Origin: Hamiltosporidium tvaerminnensis
Taxonomy: Eukaryota > Microsporidia > Dubosqiidae
Length of the DNA: 64,000 nucleotides
NCBI GenBank assembly: GCA_022605425.2
Contig: CM061249.1
Location: 868,001-932,000, forward strand
Direction of reading: 5' to 3'
Under the pieces are notes generated by a model. That model had not been told where the DNA came from. It saw nothing but the letters and a program-made list of their open reading frames with translations, and did not search any database. The first letter of the stretch is position 1, and each line of letters opens with the position of its first letter. Below, one piece after another: positions 34,935 to 46,430 of the stretch. Both the position numbers and the translations under genes were made by a program.

Positions 34935-37202
34935 TCATACTTTGATATATTCAACAGTCATAGTATCTTCTGCTGAATTAGTGGATGAAATTTTTAATAT
35001 TATACCAGTCGGTAGTGAAATAGAAAAATTAACAGAATTAAAAAATGCGTTTCGAATAATTCTTGCATTGGTTATGTTTAGAGTTGTTAAGGAACGAAAT
35101 GTTTCGAGGGTTTGGATGTCCATATAATTTAACTCATTTCTAATGTAGCTCAAAGCTTCTAATGTAGAAGCTAGCAGAGTATTTTTTAATATTGAGAGAC
35201 TACCGCCTTTTATATTATTCAAAGATAAATCAAGAAATTTCAATTTTTTAGCTTCACCTAATATACTCAGATTAAAATTTTCCAGTGAATTATTACTCAG
35301 ATTTAACTTCATCAGATTTAAATGAAAATAGTTAGTCTTTAGAAAGTAAAGGTTTCTAATATCGCAAAATGAAATATCTAACACTTCTAGATAATTATAA
35401 TTTGTAAATGATAACATACCTTCACCTTTTATGTTAGTTCGGCTTAAAACCAATATTCTTAAGGTTTCATTTAATTTTGAATTCCTAAATACTTCCAAAT
35501 CCGAATCATTTAATGTAGTTTTAATTAAGTTTAATTCGTACAAAGATTGTAATTCTGTTATACGCTGTAACTCTTGGTAAGATATTTTGTTATATCCTGC
35601 GTTCAAACTCGAAAGCGTAAGATTTGAATTTTTATAAAGATTTTCTGGAAAAGTATCACTTTCAATGTGTGTAGTTGATATATTTAATTTTTTAGCGCTT
35701 TTAATGCTATTTAATACACCGAGAATTATATCATTCAAAGGAATACCAACTAGATATATGTACTGTAGTCGGTTAAAATTTGAAGCTCTAAATTTATATT
35801 CTCTCTCAAAATTTATAATAGTTCCACTCAAGTTTAAATTCTCTAGGTTTTGAAACAATAATATTGTGTTAAAATCTTCACTTGAAAGAGAACTATTTTT
35901 AATTTCTAGCCATTTCAATTTATTTTTGAACCTAGAATGTTTCAAACCTGCAAATGTATTATTTTCATGAAATGAATCATTGAAAATAATCGTATTTAAT
36001 TCTGTCATATCAGCGAAATTTTGAATATCATTCTTTCTAAGTTTAGATCTCGAAAGATCCAAATATTTAAGATTGGTCTCTAAGCCTTTGTTAAAAACCA
36101 ATATATTTGCTCTTAATTCTGATGAAATAATGGTCATACTACAGATATTTTTAAGTTTATTCAATGAAAATATAACACCTTTTGTTATTTCTGTTCCGAT
36201 AATCTTCAGTATTTTAATCTTATCTATTCCTCTACCATCTATTATATAGGGAATAACCTTATAAAAATCACTTCCTTCTAAAACTAATTCTTCTGATATA
36301 AATGTATCGCTTATATTATTAAACAAGCCAGACCTCTTTAAATCTAGTTTTTCTGCTAATATTGTAATTTTTTTGATTTCTAAGAAAAAAATATTGAATC
36401 TTAAAAATTTTATGAATGCTATATTCCCGATTTTTTTTAGAATTAAATCAAAAACGTGCTCATCTATGAATAAACTATCATTTTCAACAAATATTTCTTT
36501 TAATTTTCTCTGTAAAAACTCGTTTACCATGTTGCAATCATTATTGCTTTTCCTAATTATATTGTTTATGTCATCTATACTTAATAAAACAGTTAGAAAT
36601 ATTTGAAGATGTTTTCTTATGTTATTTATAGTCCAACTTTTTTGAATTGTAAATTTATTCGGTACATATATCTGGTTTGATATAAGATTTTTGACAAAAT
36701 TTATGTAAAAAAATATATTTGGAATAGTATCTTCTATTAAAAAAAAGTCTAAGAGTTTAAAAATGTCAATTAAAGTATTTTTGCAAGAAACAATTTCTAG
36801 CGCATTTTCTTTTGACAAAAACAAGCTAAAAATGTAAAAATTATCACAAGTTGTTATCTTTTCCAAATAAAAGGGCTGTATTCTGGTCTCCAACCGTAAA
36901 TGTTTGTTCAAAACTTTGGAAATATTTTTTAAGAATAACGGAATATTAAACCGCAAAACGCACAGATCTTCATATTTAATTTCGTTAAAATGGTAGTTTT
37001 TTAATATTGATTTGCTGTGTTCTTTATTTCTTTCATCATAATACAATAAAAAATTATCATTACTATCAAAAAGGCCTACAATAGTCGCAAAACATTTGTT
37101 TTCATGAAAATAAATAGCTTTTCTCAAATTTTTAGTCCTAACTGAAACATACACACAAGGATCGCTTCTGAACAAACCAAAACACAAAAGAAATAATTTC
37201 AT
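34935..37202 (-). CDS. Leucine-rich-repeat protein, possibly secreted
   Basis: This is an uninterrupted 755-residue protein. The first residues MKLFLLCFGLF are a short hydrophobic start that could be a signal peptide. Residues 20-300 form a family-specific N-terminal region. From about 320 to 735 there are many irregular LRR units, for example LKYLDLSRSKLRKNDI, LENLNLSGTIIN, LYELNLIKTTLNDSDL, LEVLDISFCDIRNL and LKFLDLSLNNIKGGSL. Such repeats form curved protein-binding surfaces; expanded, rapidly changing LRR families are typical of several microsporidia and are suspected host- or partner-binding proteins. There is no C-terminal membrane segment. On the coding strand CCC directly abuts the ATG. 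The broken gene at 7.5-9.9 kb looks like a dead relative. The function itself is not shown by sequence. Confidence 0.85.
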   Translation of the reverse strand: MKLFLLCFGLFRSDPCVYVSVRTKNLRKAIYFHENKCFATIVGLFDSNDNFLLYYDERNKEHSKSILKNYHFNEIKYEDLCVLRFNIPLFLKNISKVLNKHLRLETRIQPFYLEKITTCDNFYIFSLFLSKENALEIVSCKNTLIDIFKLLDFFLIEDTIPNIFFYINFVKNLISNQIYVPNKFTIQKSWTINNIRKHLQIFLTVLLSIDDINNIIRKSNNDCNMVNEFLQRKLKEIFVENDSLFIDEHVFDLILKKIGNIAFIKFLRFNIFFLEIKKITILAEKLDLKRSGLFNNISDTFISEELVLEGSDFYKVIPYIIDGRGIDKIKILKIIGTEITKGVIFSLNKLKNICSMTIISSELRANILVFNKGLETNLKYLDLSRSKLRKNDIQNFADMTELNTIIFNDSFHENNTFAGLKHSRFKNKLKWLEIKNSSLSSEDFNTILLFQNLENLNLSGTIINFEREYKFRASNFNRLQYIYLVGIPLNDIILGVLNSIKSAKKLNISTTHIESDTFPENLYKNSNLTLSSLNAGYNKISYQELQRITELQSLYELNLIKTTLNDSDLEVFRNSKLNETLRILVLSRTNIKGEGMLSFTNYNYLEVLDISFCDIRNLYFLKTNYFHLNLMKLNLSNNSLENFNLSILGEAKKLKFLDLSLNNIKGGSLSILKNTLLASTLEALSYIRNELNYMDIQTLETFRSLTTLNITNARIIRNAFFNSVNFSISLPTGIILKISSTNSAEDTMTVEYIKV

Positions 37203-37206
37203 GGGT
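37203..37206 (-). promoter_or_regulatory. CCC directly before the LRR gene start
   Basis: On the coding strand the start reads AAAAAAACCCATG, with the C-run at 37,203-37,205. It fits the start-proximal CCC pattern but is unusually close to the ATG. Confidence 0.4.
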
Positions 37207-38437
37207 TTTTTTATAGTTAAATATTATAAATAAATTTATATTTGATTTATTTCCATATATAGATATGACACCAGAATTCAAATCAAAAAAAATTTTTCAT
37301 TGTTCTTTGAAATATAATATTCAAAAAAAAACAATTTTCAATAAATTATCTTATTATAATTTTCTATATTTCTTCGTACGTTCTTTTAAATTTTTTTAAA
37401 GAAAAATAGTCAGAAATTTAAATCGTTATAATAACATAATTTATTGAAAATTGTTTTTTTTTCTTTTAATGATATGTAATAGACCAATTATTATTTTACG
37501 ATCATAATATTTAAATTTTGATCAAAAAATTTTAGAAAATTTAAGCCACAACAATTTCAAAGACTTTTATTTCATCTATTAAATTTAAATCTATAATAGC
37601 AGATAATTGATTTATTAAATATTAAAATGAACATAATAGTTATTTCTTGAAAAGAAATCAGATTTATCGCAACTTCATCAAAAATTAAAAAAAAAGAAAT
37701 AAAAAAGAAATAAAAATTAAACAATAAATTTTTATAAATTCAATTTTAATCAGAAAAAACGTGATATATTGAATTAGTAAATTATATTGATAAATTAATA
37801 AAATTATTTTGAGTAAATTTGAAAAAAAAATTTTCTCTTTATTTTTTTTTATAAATTTGATTTTCTTTTATCAAATAACATTATAAAGAAAAAAAATGCA
37901 TTTATCCATGCATATGAGAATTTTTTAAGAAACAAATCTTGAACAAGTGTTCAGTTTATTTAACAATGGTTTTTTGCTATATTAATCATTTAGGATAATT
38001 ATATAAAAATGTTAAGTCTCCTTTTTCAACTCTACATCTTCTTATTGGGCATTTAAATATTAATTTAGTGCATAGATTCTCCAATATTTACATCTATACG
38101 TGGTTACATTTAGATTTTCGAATAAATCAATGTTAATTTCAAATTTTCATTTTTTAGTGCTCTAATATTAGGTTGAACTCAAAGCAACAGTGAGTTAAAG
38201 CTTTCCAAATTATTTCAATTGTTTTGTGAGTTAGTTGTAAATACCCCACTAAAGATCTCAATATTAAAAATTTGAGTGTACCATACGAGGTATAGAACAG
38301 GTCTGTTCTATTTTTAAGCAGCTGTTTGAAACTAAATTATCATTTTATTTATATTTGTGGTATTATTTATACTACAGAATACAAAAATCTCTTCTATATC
38401 CTAAATTTGATTAACTCTAGAAAATGAATTTATTCTT
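37207..38437. other. AT-rich gene-free stretch
   Basis: Upstream region of the LRR gene; A and T runs dominate. No other feature is recognised. Confidence 0.5.
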
Positions 38438-38439
38438 TG

Positions 38440-39285
38440 AAAATTTATGTTTATTTAATAAAATTTTGGGTTCAAAAGTTTTTTTAAACATTTTCACATA
38501 TTTTCTTATACCTCTTTTACCAATACCGTCTCTTTTTCTAAATCAGACTCTTCAATATTGGTTATCGTTGATTCTTCCAACGAATTCCTCCTTTCAAAAT
38601 CAGGTGTATTTTTTTGCTTTTATTTCTTTAACACCATATTCGTCATTTCTGTCTTGTTTTAAAGAGGGTGTTGGTTCCTCATGCATCCCCACTCTCTTAA
38701 ATACACCTATTGACGCACTTTCCCAGCTCTCCCCGGCATTTATTCCTGACTCAAGTCCTCTCCGTCGATCGCAGGAAATTGTCTCGACTGTCTTCTTAAG
38801 TACTATCTACTAAATGTATGCCTCTTCATTATGGGGTATTTGCAGCTTTTTTAGGTGTGACTTATGTTATTTTGTCATAATGCCGTCCCAAGGTATCACA
38901 TACGGAATTATCTCAACACATCACCTATAAATAAGACCTAAATCATTGGCTAGCAGGTCATACTTACTAAGTTTTTCAGTTTCAACCATTTGAAGTGAAT
39001 CTTGGAAAGTGATTCCTACTTAAATGAGTGTTATCTTATTCTTCTTCCAATCCAAAATACATATGTCGGGTCTATTACACCGAATTTTACATCAGTTTTT
39101 ATTCTAATATCTAACTTTTATCTTCGCATGCTCGTTTTCAAGAATTTCTCGCACTGACTGGTTCTAATCTGTTTTGAAGACTTAAACATATATCAATTTG
39201 AGAGAAGTAAGTGTAGGTATCTAACCACATCGCTATGCCGTCTGGCATAGTCGGGTCTAGAGTTTTATCACATCGCTGAAAATTT
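38440..39285 (-). mobile_element. 5'-truncated R2-like retrotransposon fragment, inverted
   Basis: The reverse complement of this segment matches the last 850 bases or so of the elements at 49-62 kb, from within the zinc-finger/nuclease linker to the 3' tail. The tail lies at the left, where AATAAAATTTTGGGTTCAAA corresponds to the element's AACCCAAAATTTTATT. The nuclease-region string ATGAGTGTTATCTTATTCTT is conserved. Multiple stops and frameshifts make it inactive. It points toward the LRR gene. Confidence 0.9.
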
Positions 39286-39367
39286 ATAAAATTTAAATAT
39301 ATTTTAAGACTTAAAATAGGGTACTACCAAATTAAATAAAAACAATTCTCTTATTTCTACTAACAAC

Positions 39368-39480
39368 CAATCGCATTATAATAAAAGAACAGTGACTAGA
39401 AAGGCGATCTTCTTGTTAGAGACGTACTTCAAACCTAGCCAGCCGCCTTTCAGAAAACATGGCCATATATTTAGTTCTTA
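39368..39480 (+). pseudogene. Coding relic related to 6.1-6.4 kb
   Basis: A plus-strand frame reads RTVTRKAIFLLETYFKPS and continues QPPFRKHGH. It resembles the minus-strand relic at 6145-6240 in both DNA and protein. Synonymous and conservative differences suggest that both once coded for the same kind of protein. The parent family is unknown. Confidence 0.45.
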
Positions 39481-40036
39481 CTTATTTTCGCAGTTATGTT
39501 AAAATTATAAATTTCACGGTGATTCCAGCTATAATTCTAACAAGTATTATTGCAAAAAACTCACCCAACAACACATTTTTGATGTATAAATACACGTAAT
39601 ATATATTTATAGCTGTAAATCATATTCAATATAAATTCCTTTTCTTTTTTTTTAAATTCAGATCCACAAAATCTTATTTCCAATAGAATTTATAATTAAA
39701 TAATTCAATTCAGATTTAAAAAAAATTTCATAAAAAAGAATTTAAAATTCATTTTCATTCACTTAAATACTTATTCCAACATTCTTTTACCTCTAAGTTT
39801 TTTAAAAAAAGAATACGATTTTAGAATTTTCTCAGAAATATTACTGTTTCACGGAAAGCCAGTTTTAGGGTATTAACCATTCCAAGACTCATATATTCTT
39901 CTATTCTCTCCTCCAATCATATTAGTTTTACATTTGTATAATTCCTAGTCTGATTTACACCCCAGTGTATTAAATTTAAGATACTCCTTTATTTTTCTAT
40001 TTGTTTCTTTAAATATATTATAATTTATAGAATATA
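39481..40036. other. Gene-free spacer
   Basis: AT-rich sequence between the coding relic and the 730-bp repeat; nothing recognised. Confidence 0.5.
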
Positions 40037-40768
40037 AGTGGAGGGAGGATAACCACATAAAAAACTTTCTGCTTCGCAATGAGTGTGTGAAACTGGTGTG
40101 AGATCATTGTTTGGATTTTTGGTGGGAATAAAACCACACTAAATCTTCGGTTGTTCCATGGGAGTTGTTATGACGAGGAGAGGTCTAAGAAATGGAGAAA
40201 CTTTTTCTACAAATTTATTTGTAGTTTTTTATGTAACCAGATTGCAGACCGCAGCTGAACATGTAGGTAATTGCCATGTAAAAACATGGAAACCTAGCCT
40301 TGCTCACTCGGGTTAGAAGACTTAGCGCCTGGGAGATATAAAACAAAAAAACATTTAAAGCCGGGAGAGCTAAGTAGCAGGTTATACCTGTTGGTATGAC
40401 ATTGCACTGTCTAGGTGGACCCCATGTAATTCTCTGAAATATATCTTAGCCGGAAGTTTATTGGGTTCAGAAAGTGTAGAGTAAGTGGGAATGCTGCATA
40501 GTCTTGGGGGAGCCCAGGGGGGGCTTCGGCCTTCGATCACACTCCATGCAACGGACATTAACGAACTCCGGGCAACTGCCTCGCCTAGTAATTAGGTTCT
40601 ACACACCTGGTAGATGAAAGGCTTTGGGACGTAGGTATCGCAGGGGTTACTGATGGAGTTTTGGGGTAGCAGTTATTTATGTTAAACCTAGAACTGCGTT
40701 AATGTCATGAAAACAAATATAACACTTGCCACTGCTTTAAAAAAGATGTGATACTTTAAAATAAAGTG
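40037..40768 (+). repeat. 730-bp dispersed repeat, plus-orientation copy
   Basis: This 732-bp block matches 62,801-63,529 in reverse orientation over its whole length. One end begins AGTGGAGGGAGGATAACCAC. The stem-like CACTTGCCACT near the other end (40,721-40,731) gives a short AGTGG/CCACT inverted match. It is more G+C-rich than its surroundings and contains GGGCTTCGGCC, a GGC-TTCG-GCC hairpin with a UUCG-type loop. An open frame of about 50 codons (KKWRNFFYKFICSFLC) is shared with the other copy, but no domain is visible. I call it a non-autonomous or unknown element. Older relatives lie at 7.1, 22.7, 27.3 and 32.1 kb. Confidence 0.85.
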
Positions 40769-41106
40769 ATTTATAGATTATAAATGATTAGCCCATAAAT
40801 TTAGTCTGATTTATATCCAATCAAAATATTTTAAATAATTTTCACACACCCATCATCAAACAAATACTTTCTAATTTAATTATTCTTCCTTCTACCCCCT
40901 ATTTTTCCTAAAGCATTAATTATAAATCAAACAAAAAAACGTACCTTTTTTTAAATCCATAATTTATTTTTAAAAATTACAAAATAAAATTTGACTCATT
41001 TAAATGTATTTAACCGAAATAAATTATAAACAACCCTTTTAACAGTTATTACATCTAATTAATCTGATTATAATTTCTTAAACAAGAAAGAAAAAAAACC
41101 TTAGAT

Positions 41107-41265
41107 AACTAATATATCAATAAATCAATGTATAAATCAGAAAATAAAACCAAATCTTTTTTTTAACCATCGAAATAACTAATATATCAATAAACAAATG
41201 TATAAATCAGGTAATAATAATACAAACTTATTATAAAATCTTATAAACTAAAATATCAGTAAATT
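41107..41265. repeat. 70-bp tandem repeat 3' of the PITP gene
   Basis: AACTAATATATCAATAAA with ATGTATAAATCAG follows at about 41,107 and 41,177, and a degenerate third unit at about 41,245. Confidence 0.75.
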
Positions 41266-41298
41266 CAATAAAAGACCAAACCTTATTTATTAACCTTT

Positions 41299-42126
41299 CT
41301 ACTTACTACTAACATTCTCACTAACAATCTTCTTCAATTCTTCTTTAGTAGTAACCTCTATCTGTCTTATATCTTCAAGTGTTAAATCACACCAGTTATC
41401 CATATCACAAAACAATTTCTGATGCGCCCCAATAAATATTTTCTGAATATTTCTATCAACTTCTTTAGTCAACCATCCAAATCCAAAATAATTAATTTCA
41501 ACCGTTACATACTTATAACACGTCATAAGCGGTATATTCTTATCTACACACTCTTCAATCCAATCTTTATATTCTTTATTCTTACTTTTATCTTTTCCAT
41601 CTCTACTTTGAATAACCAACGGTCCAATTCCTTTCTTCTCACTTCTGAAAACAGTAGGATCATATTTAGTATCAACTATAGTCTTACTAATATCTATATA
41701 CTCTACTTTGGTTTCTTTCCATTCCCCAATACTTTTGTTAAAAATATTTTCTTTATAAATATTTCCATCAATGTGTAAAGATTCTACTGTCACTTTAAAA
41801 GAACTTGAACTGAATGCTTTATTGGTATATGTTGTTACACATTTAGGGAAAAAATTATATGCTACTTCTTCTAAAGATAAAGCTTTAGAAGGTAAAACTT
41901 TACGTATAACTGAAGGTACCTTAGAATTTAAATTCATTGTTTTTATTGTTTTTCTACATTTTCCATATATTTCATGATCAAAATCTATATTTTCTAATAT
42001 TTCTATTGATGTATCTCCTGTACTTTCACTTTTACTCATTTCTGCTACTGTGTACAATTGTGCTATGTTGTATTCAGAAAGTGTCACAGGAAGAACTATT
42101 CTATACTCTTTTCGTAGTGTTGTCAT
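41299..42126 (-). CDS. Phosphatidylinositol transfer protein (class I PITP)
   Basis: This 275-residue protein matches the START-like class I PITP family, which moves phosphatidylinositol and phosphatidylcholine between membranes and supplies PI for signalling and trafficking. It aligns along its whole length: KEYRIVLPVTLSEYNIAQLY at the N-terminus, SKVPSVIRKVLP in the middle, then PKCVTTYTNKAF, KKGIGPLV, CYKYVTVEINYFGFGWL and LFCDMDNWCDLTLEDIRQIE near the C-terminus. The lipid-headgroup positions equivalent to T59, K61 and N90 of mammalian PITP appear kept as T and K in KTIKTMNL and N in TNKAF. Length is normal (about 270). A C-run lies 8-12 nt before the ATG. The gene is flanked by minisatellites on both sides. 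Confidence 0.94.
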   Translation of the reverse strand: MTTLRKEYRIVLPVTLSEYNIAQLYTVAEMSKSESTGDTSIEILENIDFDHEIYGKCRKTIKTMNLNSKVPSVIRKVLPSKALSLEEVAYNFFPKCVTTYTNKAFSSSSFKVTVESLHIDGNIYKENIFNKSIGEWKETKVEYIDISKTIVDTKYDPTVFRSEKKGIGPLVIQSRDGKDKSKNKEYKDWIEECVDKNIPLMTCYKYVTVEINYFGFGWLTKEVDRNIQKIFIGAHQKLFCDMDNWCDLTLEDIRQIEVTTKEELKKIVSENVSSK

Positions 42127-42131
42127 TACTA

Positions 42132-42140
42132 AAGGGGGTA
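42132..42140 (-). promoter_or_regulatory. CCCCC motif before PITP start
   Basis: On the coding strand TTACCCCCTTTAGTA precedes the ATG, with the C-run at 42,134-42,138. It fits the start-proximal C-run of the other housekeeping genes here. Confidence 0.55.
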
Positions 42141-42149
42141 ATGATGTAA

Positions 42150-42475
42150 TTGTTAAATATTATTAAAAAAGTAAAGAATAGATTAAAATATTTGAATAAA
42201 ATATTGGAATAATATCAGATTGAATATGATTGTTAAATATTATTAAAGAAGTAAGGAATAGATTAAATATTGGAATAATATTATATTGAATGTAATTGTT
42301 AACTATTATTAAAGAAGTAAAGAATAGATTAAAATCTAGGATTAAAATATTGGAATATATCAGATTGAATATGATTGTAATATTATTAAAGAAGTAAGGA
42401 ATAGATTAAAATCTAGGATTAAAATATGTGATTGAATAGAATTTTAATCTATTATTAAAGAAGTAAAGAAATATA
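42150..42475. repeat. Variable 65-80 bp tandem repeat upstream of PITP
   Basis: Five units carrying TATTATTAAAGAAGTAAAGA (with small variants) start near 42,159, 42,239, 42,304, 42,381 and 42,450. Units differ by internal deletions such as loss of an AAAATCTAGGATT block. The array lies directly upstream of the PITP start and could affect its promoter. More simple AT sequence follows to 42,660. Confidence 0.8.
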
Positions 42476-42669
42476 TTTTAATTGGAAGACAAGGGTTTTG
42501 AATAATAGAATATAAAATATTCTAATTGAATGTAAAATATTGATTTGAATATAAAATATTGATTTGAATATAAATATTATAGATTAAAATAAAATATAAT
42601 AGAATTATATTAGATATTTGAGGTATTAAAAGAAAAATATATTATAATACTATCAGATATAAGATTCAA

Positions 42670-45600
42670 ATGGGTAGAATTAAAAAATTTACCAGCGAAA
42701 ATATAAAAAATGAAAAAATAAAGGCCCTAAACACCTTGGAGAACAGCGCAGGAGAGATTAAAATATGTGATATAGATGTAGAAATGATATTCGAGAGACT
42801 TATACCCCAAACAGACCTTCCACAACACCAACAACCAAGCAATAATTGCCAGACTAGTCCAGTCTGCTTGGTTGACATCATACCCTCGTTTTCCGGTACC
42901 GATGCCACTGCGTGTGGACCAGCCAACGGCATTAAAAAATCCTAATATTGATGCCATTCTAGAAGGAAATCGACTCATAGTATTGCATAAAATACTTGAC
43001 TCTGTCGCTGCAGTAGAGCAGGAATGGCTTAGATCTGTTATTCTAGCAGTACAAAAGAGGTTTGAGAGAATGCCCAGAAATATAAAGCCCGCTACTCTGA
43101 GGTAATATAATGAGAAATTTAGCTGCACATTAGATATCGATGCGTTTAAAAAACTCGCACAAAATGAGGCAGAAAGGGAAATAAGGCAAGAAGAAGATGG
43201 AGAGCGACGTAGAATCGCCACAAGTCTCACTGAGCCATGCAGCCTGACTGACACCACGGAGTACATAAACCTGAGAGATAGAATTTGAGAAAATCAAATA
43301 AATCTCGGAGAAGGAAATTGGAAAAGTGGTGGTCCGAACTCGAAAACATCCAAAAAAATTATTTGATAGTAAAGTTCTGGACCTTATTAATCGAATTATG
43401 GGTGAGTATACTGATTCTTATTTGCCGATGATGATAACTGCAGTAGCACGGATAATCTAGGCAGCCCAGGTATGCTATGACGAGGCAACACGCAAAGAGA
43501 AGCCTAGATCCGCTTGGAAGGAAAACATAGAAAGTAAAATTTCTAAGTAAGTACTTTCCAAAGATCTTCTCGAGAAAGCTCGTAAGCAGAAAAAGCTCTC
43601 CACTTCGGAAACGAAGAGCCTTAAGAAAATCATGCGAGAGTTTAATTTAAACTTGAGCAGTGTAACGAATCTTTCTGAGGCTTTAGTCAAGAAGAATAAG
43701 TCTTTGAATGTTTACGAGAAAAAAATTACGATGCGTGAAAGTTGGAAGCAATTCTGAAAAGAGGATCTTATGTTTGAGCTTGTCTGAGGTCGATTTTATC
43801 GAGGGTTATCTGACCGTGTTGAACGAGCATGTGGTCAGTCGTGATGAAATTGTGAGTTTTTGGTCTATAATGTGGAACAAAGATGATGGTTCAGTCACGT
43901 ATGATGATTTTTTTTATTTCATTTGTATCAGATAATCATCCGATCACGTTTCCTTTACTTGGTGAATTTGTAAATATCATTAATTGGCTTCCCAATTGGA
44001 AAGCTGCTGGAATTGATGGTATTTACTATTTTTTTATTATAAACTTACAACTCTTCACAAATATATTTATGATATTGTAAAAGTTAATGTTTAGAGGGAA
44101 CACCTCAAGCTGATTGGTTTTACTACAGGCTTACCTATTTGATACCCAAAGGAATTCCACAAAGAGGCTCTGACTACAGGCCAATCACTTGTATGTCCAA
44201 TCTCTACAAGTTAACGACAAAGTGTGTAACGAAAGTCGTTCAAATTGAAGTGGAAAGGCGAGGGTGGCTTTCAGAGAATCAATTAGAGGGCGGTAAGAGG
44301 TGTGCAGGGAGCGAAAGAGCAGGCTCTACTGAATATTGCCATAAATAAAGAGTACGGAAACAATCTTAAGGCAACATGGATTGATGTTAAAAAAGCTTAT
44401 GATTCAATAGACCATGCTTATTTAACTCAATGCATTGAAAACCTTAATTTACCTGATTGGATCTTGAAATTTATCAAGGTAATTATATCAAAATGAAATT
44501 GATATATCAGTAGGGCCTGAAAAAATCAAAAACAAGAAGCTTGCGGAGAGCGATTCTGCAAGAAGATAGTTTGTCACCATTGTTATTTGTGTTGTGTATG
44601 GATCCATTGAGCCGAAAGCTTAATGAAAAATGCACAAAAGTGACAGTACAAACAGATGCAGAATCCCATTCTACTAATCATCTCTTGTTTATTGATATCT
44701 AAAGCTCCTTGCCAAAGACAGTTCGAAATTGAGTGCTATGACACGAGGCAAAGGAATTTTTAGAGGTGATTAGGTTAGAGATTAACAAAGAGAAGTCAGC
44801 CACAAATGATACGTGTTGTGAAGATACTGCTACTCTTCTAGAAGGTGTTAGTGTTTACAAATATTTAGGAATAATAGAAGATAGCAGAGGAATCCCAACA
44901 CGTAGCTCATTTGAAGAAGTACAGAGCAAACTTATATCAAGAGTTGAAAGACTTTGTCACACTAGATTAAATGCAAAAAATTTATCTTTTGCAATCAATC
45001 AACATGCGATATCGTTAATCAACTATCACATAGGAGTACTTCGACTTGAACCGGCTGACTTCTCTAAGTTAGATGATGCAGTGCGTGCGGTGTTGGTGAA
45101 GAATAAGATACATCTCCGCCCAGGATGTAAAGAGCGTTTATACCTTCCTAGAGCAGAACTTGGAAGAGGCCTACATAGTGTTGAGTTGCGAAGCGAACAT
45201 ATGCTTCTGCTAATCTTGGATTGTCTGGAAAAAAGTAAAGAAATATCAACTAGACGAGCAGCAATCCTTAAGGTGGTGAATAATAATAAAACCCATCTTG
45301 GACTAATAAAAGGCTTCTTAAAAGTAAAGTACAGGTTGGTAGAAGAAGTCACTAAGAAAAGTTTAGAAGAAGCTCAACTTGCAAAACTATATAACGAAAT
45401 AGAAAAACGAAAACTCCATTCAAAGTTATATAATGCAAGAAAAAAATGAGCTTGCAAGTGTTAGTGACTCTTCAAGATGGCTAAAGAGAGGAAATATTAG
45501 GCCACGAAATAAAGCAGTGTTCTGTTATATCCAGGATAGAAATGTATTCTGGAGAACAGATGGTATGTGTCAACATTCGGGAAGTCTGGTAAGACTGTAG

Positions 45601-46430
45601 ATCATCTAGCAACTCGATGTGAAAAAATGCTAGGCCATGATTGCACTAGACGGCATAATGAAGTGGTTAGATGCCTACACCTTCTTCTTCTAAATAGATA
45701 TAAGTTTAAGTCCTCAAAACGAATTAGGAGCCACTCAGTTCAAGAAATTCTTGATAAAGAATATGCAGAGATAAGAGTGGACACTAGAATAAAAACTGAT
45801 GTTAAAATCCGGAATAACAGACCCGAAATATTTATTTTAGATAAGAAGAAGAATAAGATAACACTCATTGAAGTAGGAATCACTTCCCAAGATTCACTTC
45901 AAATAGTTGAAAGTGAAAAACTTAGGAAGTATGACCTGCTAGCCAATGAGTTGGGTCTTATTTATAAGTGTAGTGTTGAGATAATCCCTTATGTGATGAC
46001 CTGGGACCGTATTGTGACAAAATACCATAAATCTCATTTTAAAAGACTAGAAATACCCATGAATGTAGAGGCATACATTCAGTCTTAGTACTTAAGAAGA
46101 CAGTCAAAACAATTTCCTTTGATCGACGAAGAGAGCTTGAGTCAAGACTAAATGCCGAAGAGAGCTGGGAGAGAGCGTCAGTGGATGTTATTATGAGAGC
46201 AGAGATGCATGAGGAACATACATTTTCTTTAAAAGAAGCGAAATGAGAGGAAGATGGTGCAAAAAATTTTAAACCAAAATATAAAGCACCCTTTATTTTA
46301 CAAGGAGGAACCACTTTAGAGGAACCGACCAATAACATAAATGAAGAGTCGGATTTGGAAGAAGAGACAAAAGTGGTTAAAGAGGTAGAAGAAAACATAA
46401 AAAAATGTTAAAAATATTTTAACCCATAAT
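42670..46430 (+). mobile_element. R2-like retrotransposon copy A, near full length, decayed
   Basis: Copy A runs from an ATGGGTAGAATTAAAAAATT start, equivalent to the first codons of copies B and C, to the family 3' tail. It keeps the RT core (IDVKKAYDSIDHAY near 44,380; a damaged FID motif near 44,693) and the C-terminal nuclease region. The frame is broken many times: a stop at 43,105, frameshifts near 42,940, 43,740, 44,290 and 44,500, loss of one Asp codon in the catalytic motif, and the one-base deletion in the zinc finger near 45,574. No (TTTTAATG)n array precedes it. It is the most diverged of the long copies. Confidence 0.9.

Noticed and set aside
38424-38813. Plus-strand 129-codon frame
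   Set aside because: It is the antisense of a retrotransposon 3' fragment lying on the minus strand.
40037-40768. Ribosomal RNA or tRNA gene, because of higher G+C content and hairpins
   Set aside because: No conserved rRNA core string or tRNA arm set is present, and decayed copies are scattered through the window as for a transposable repeat.
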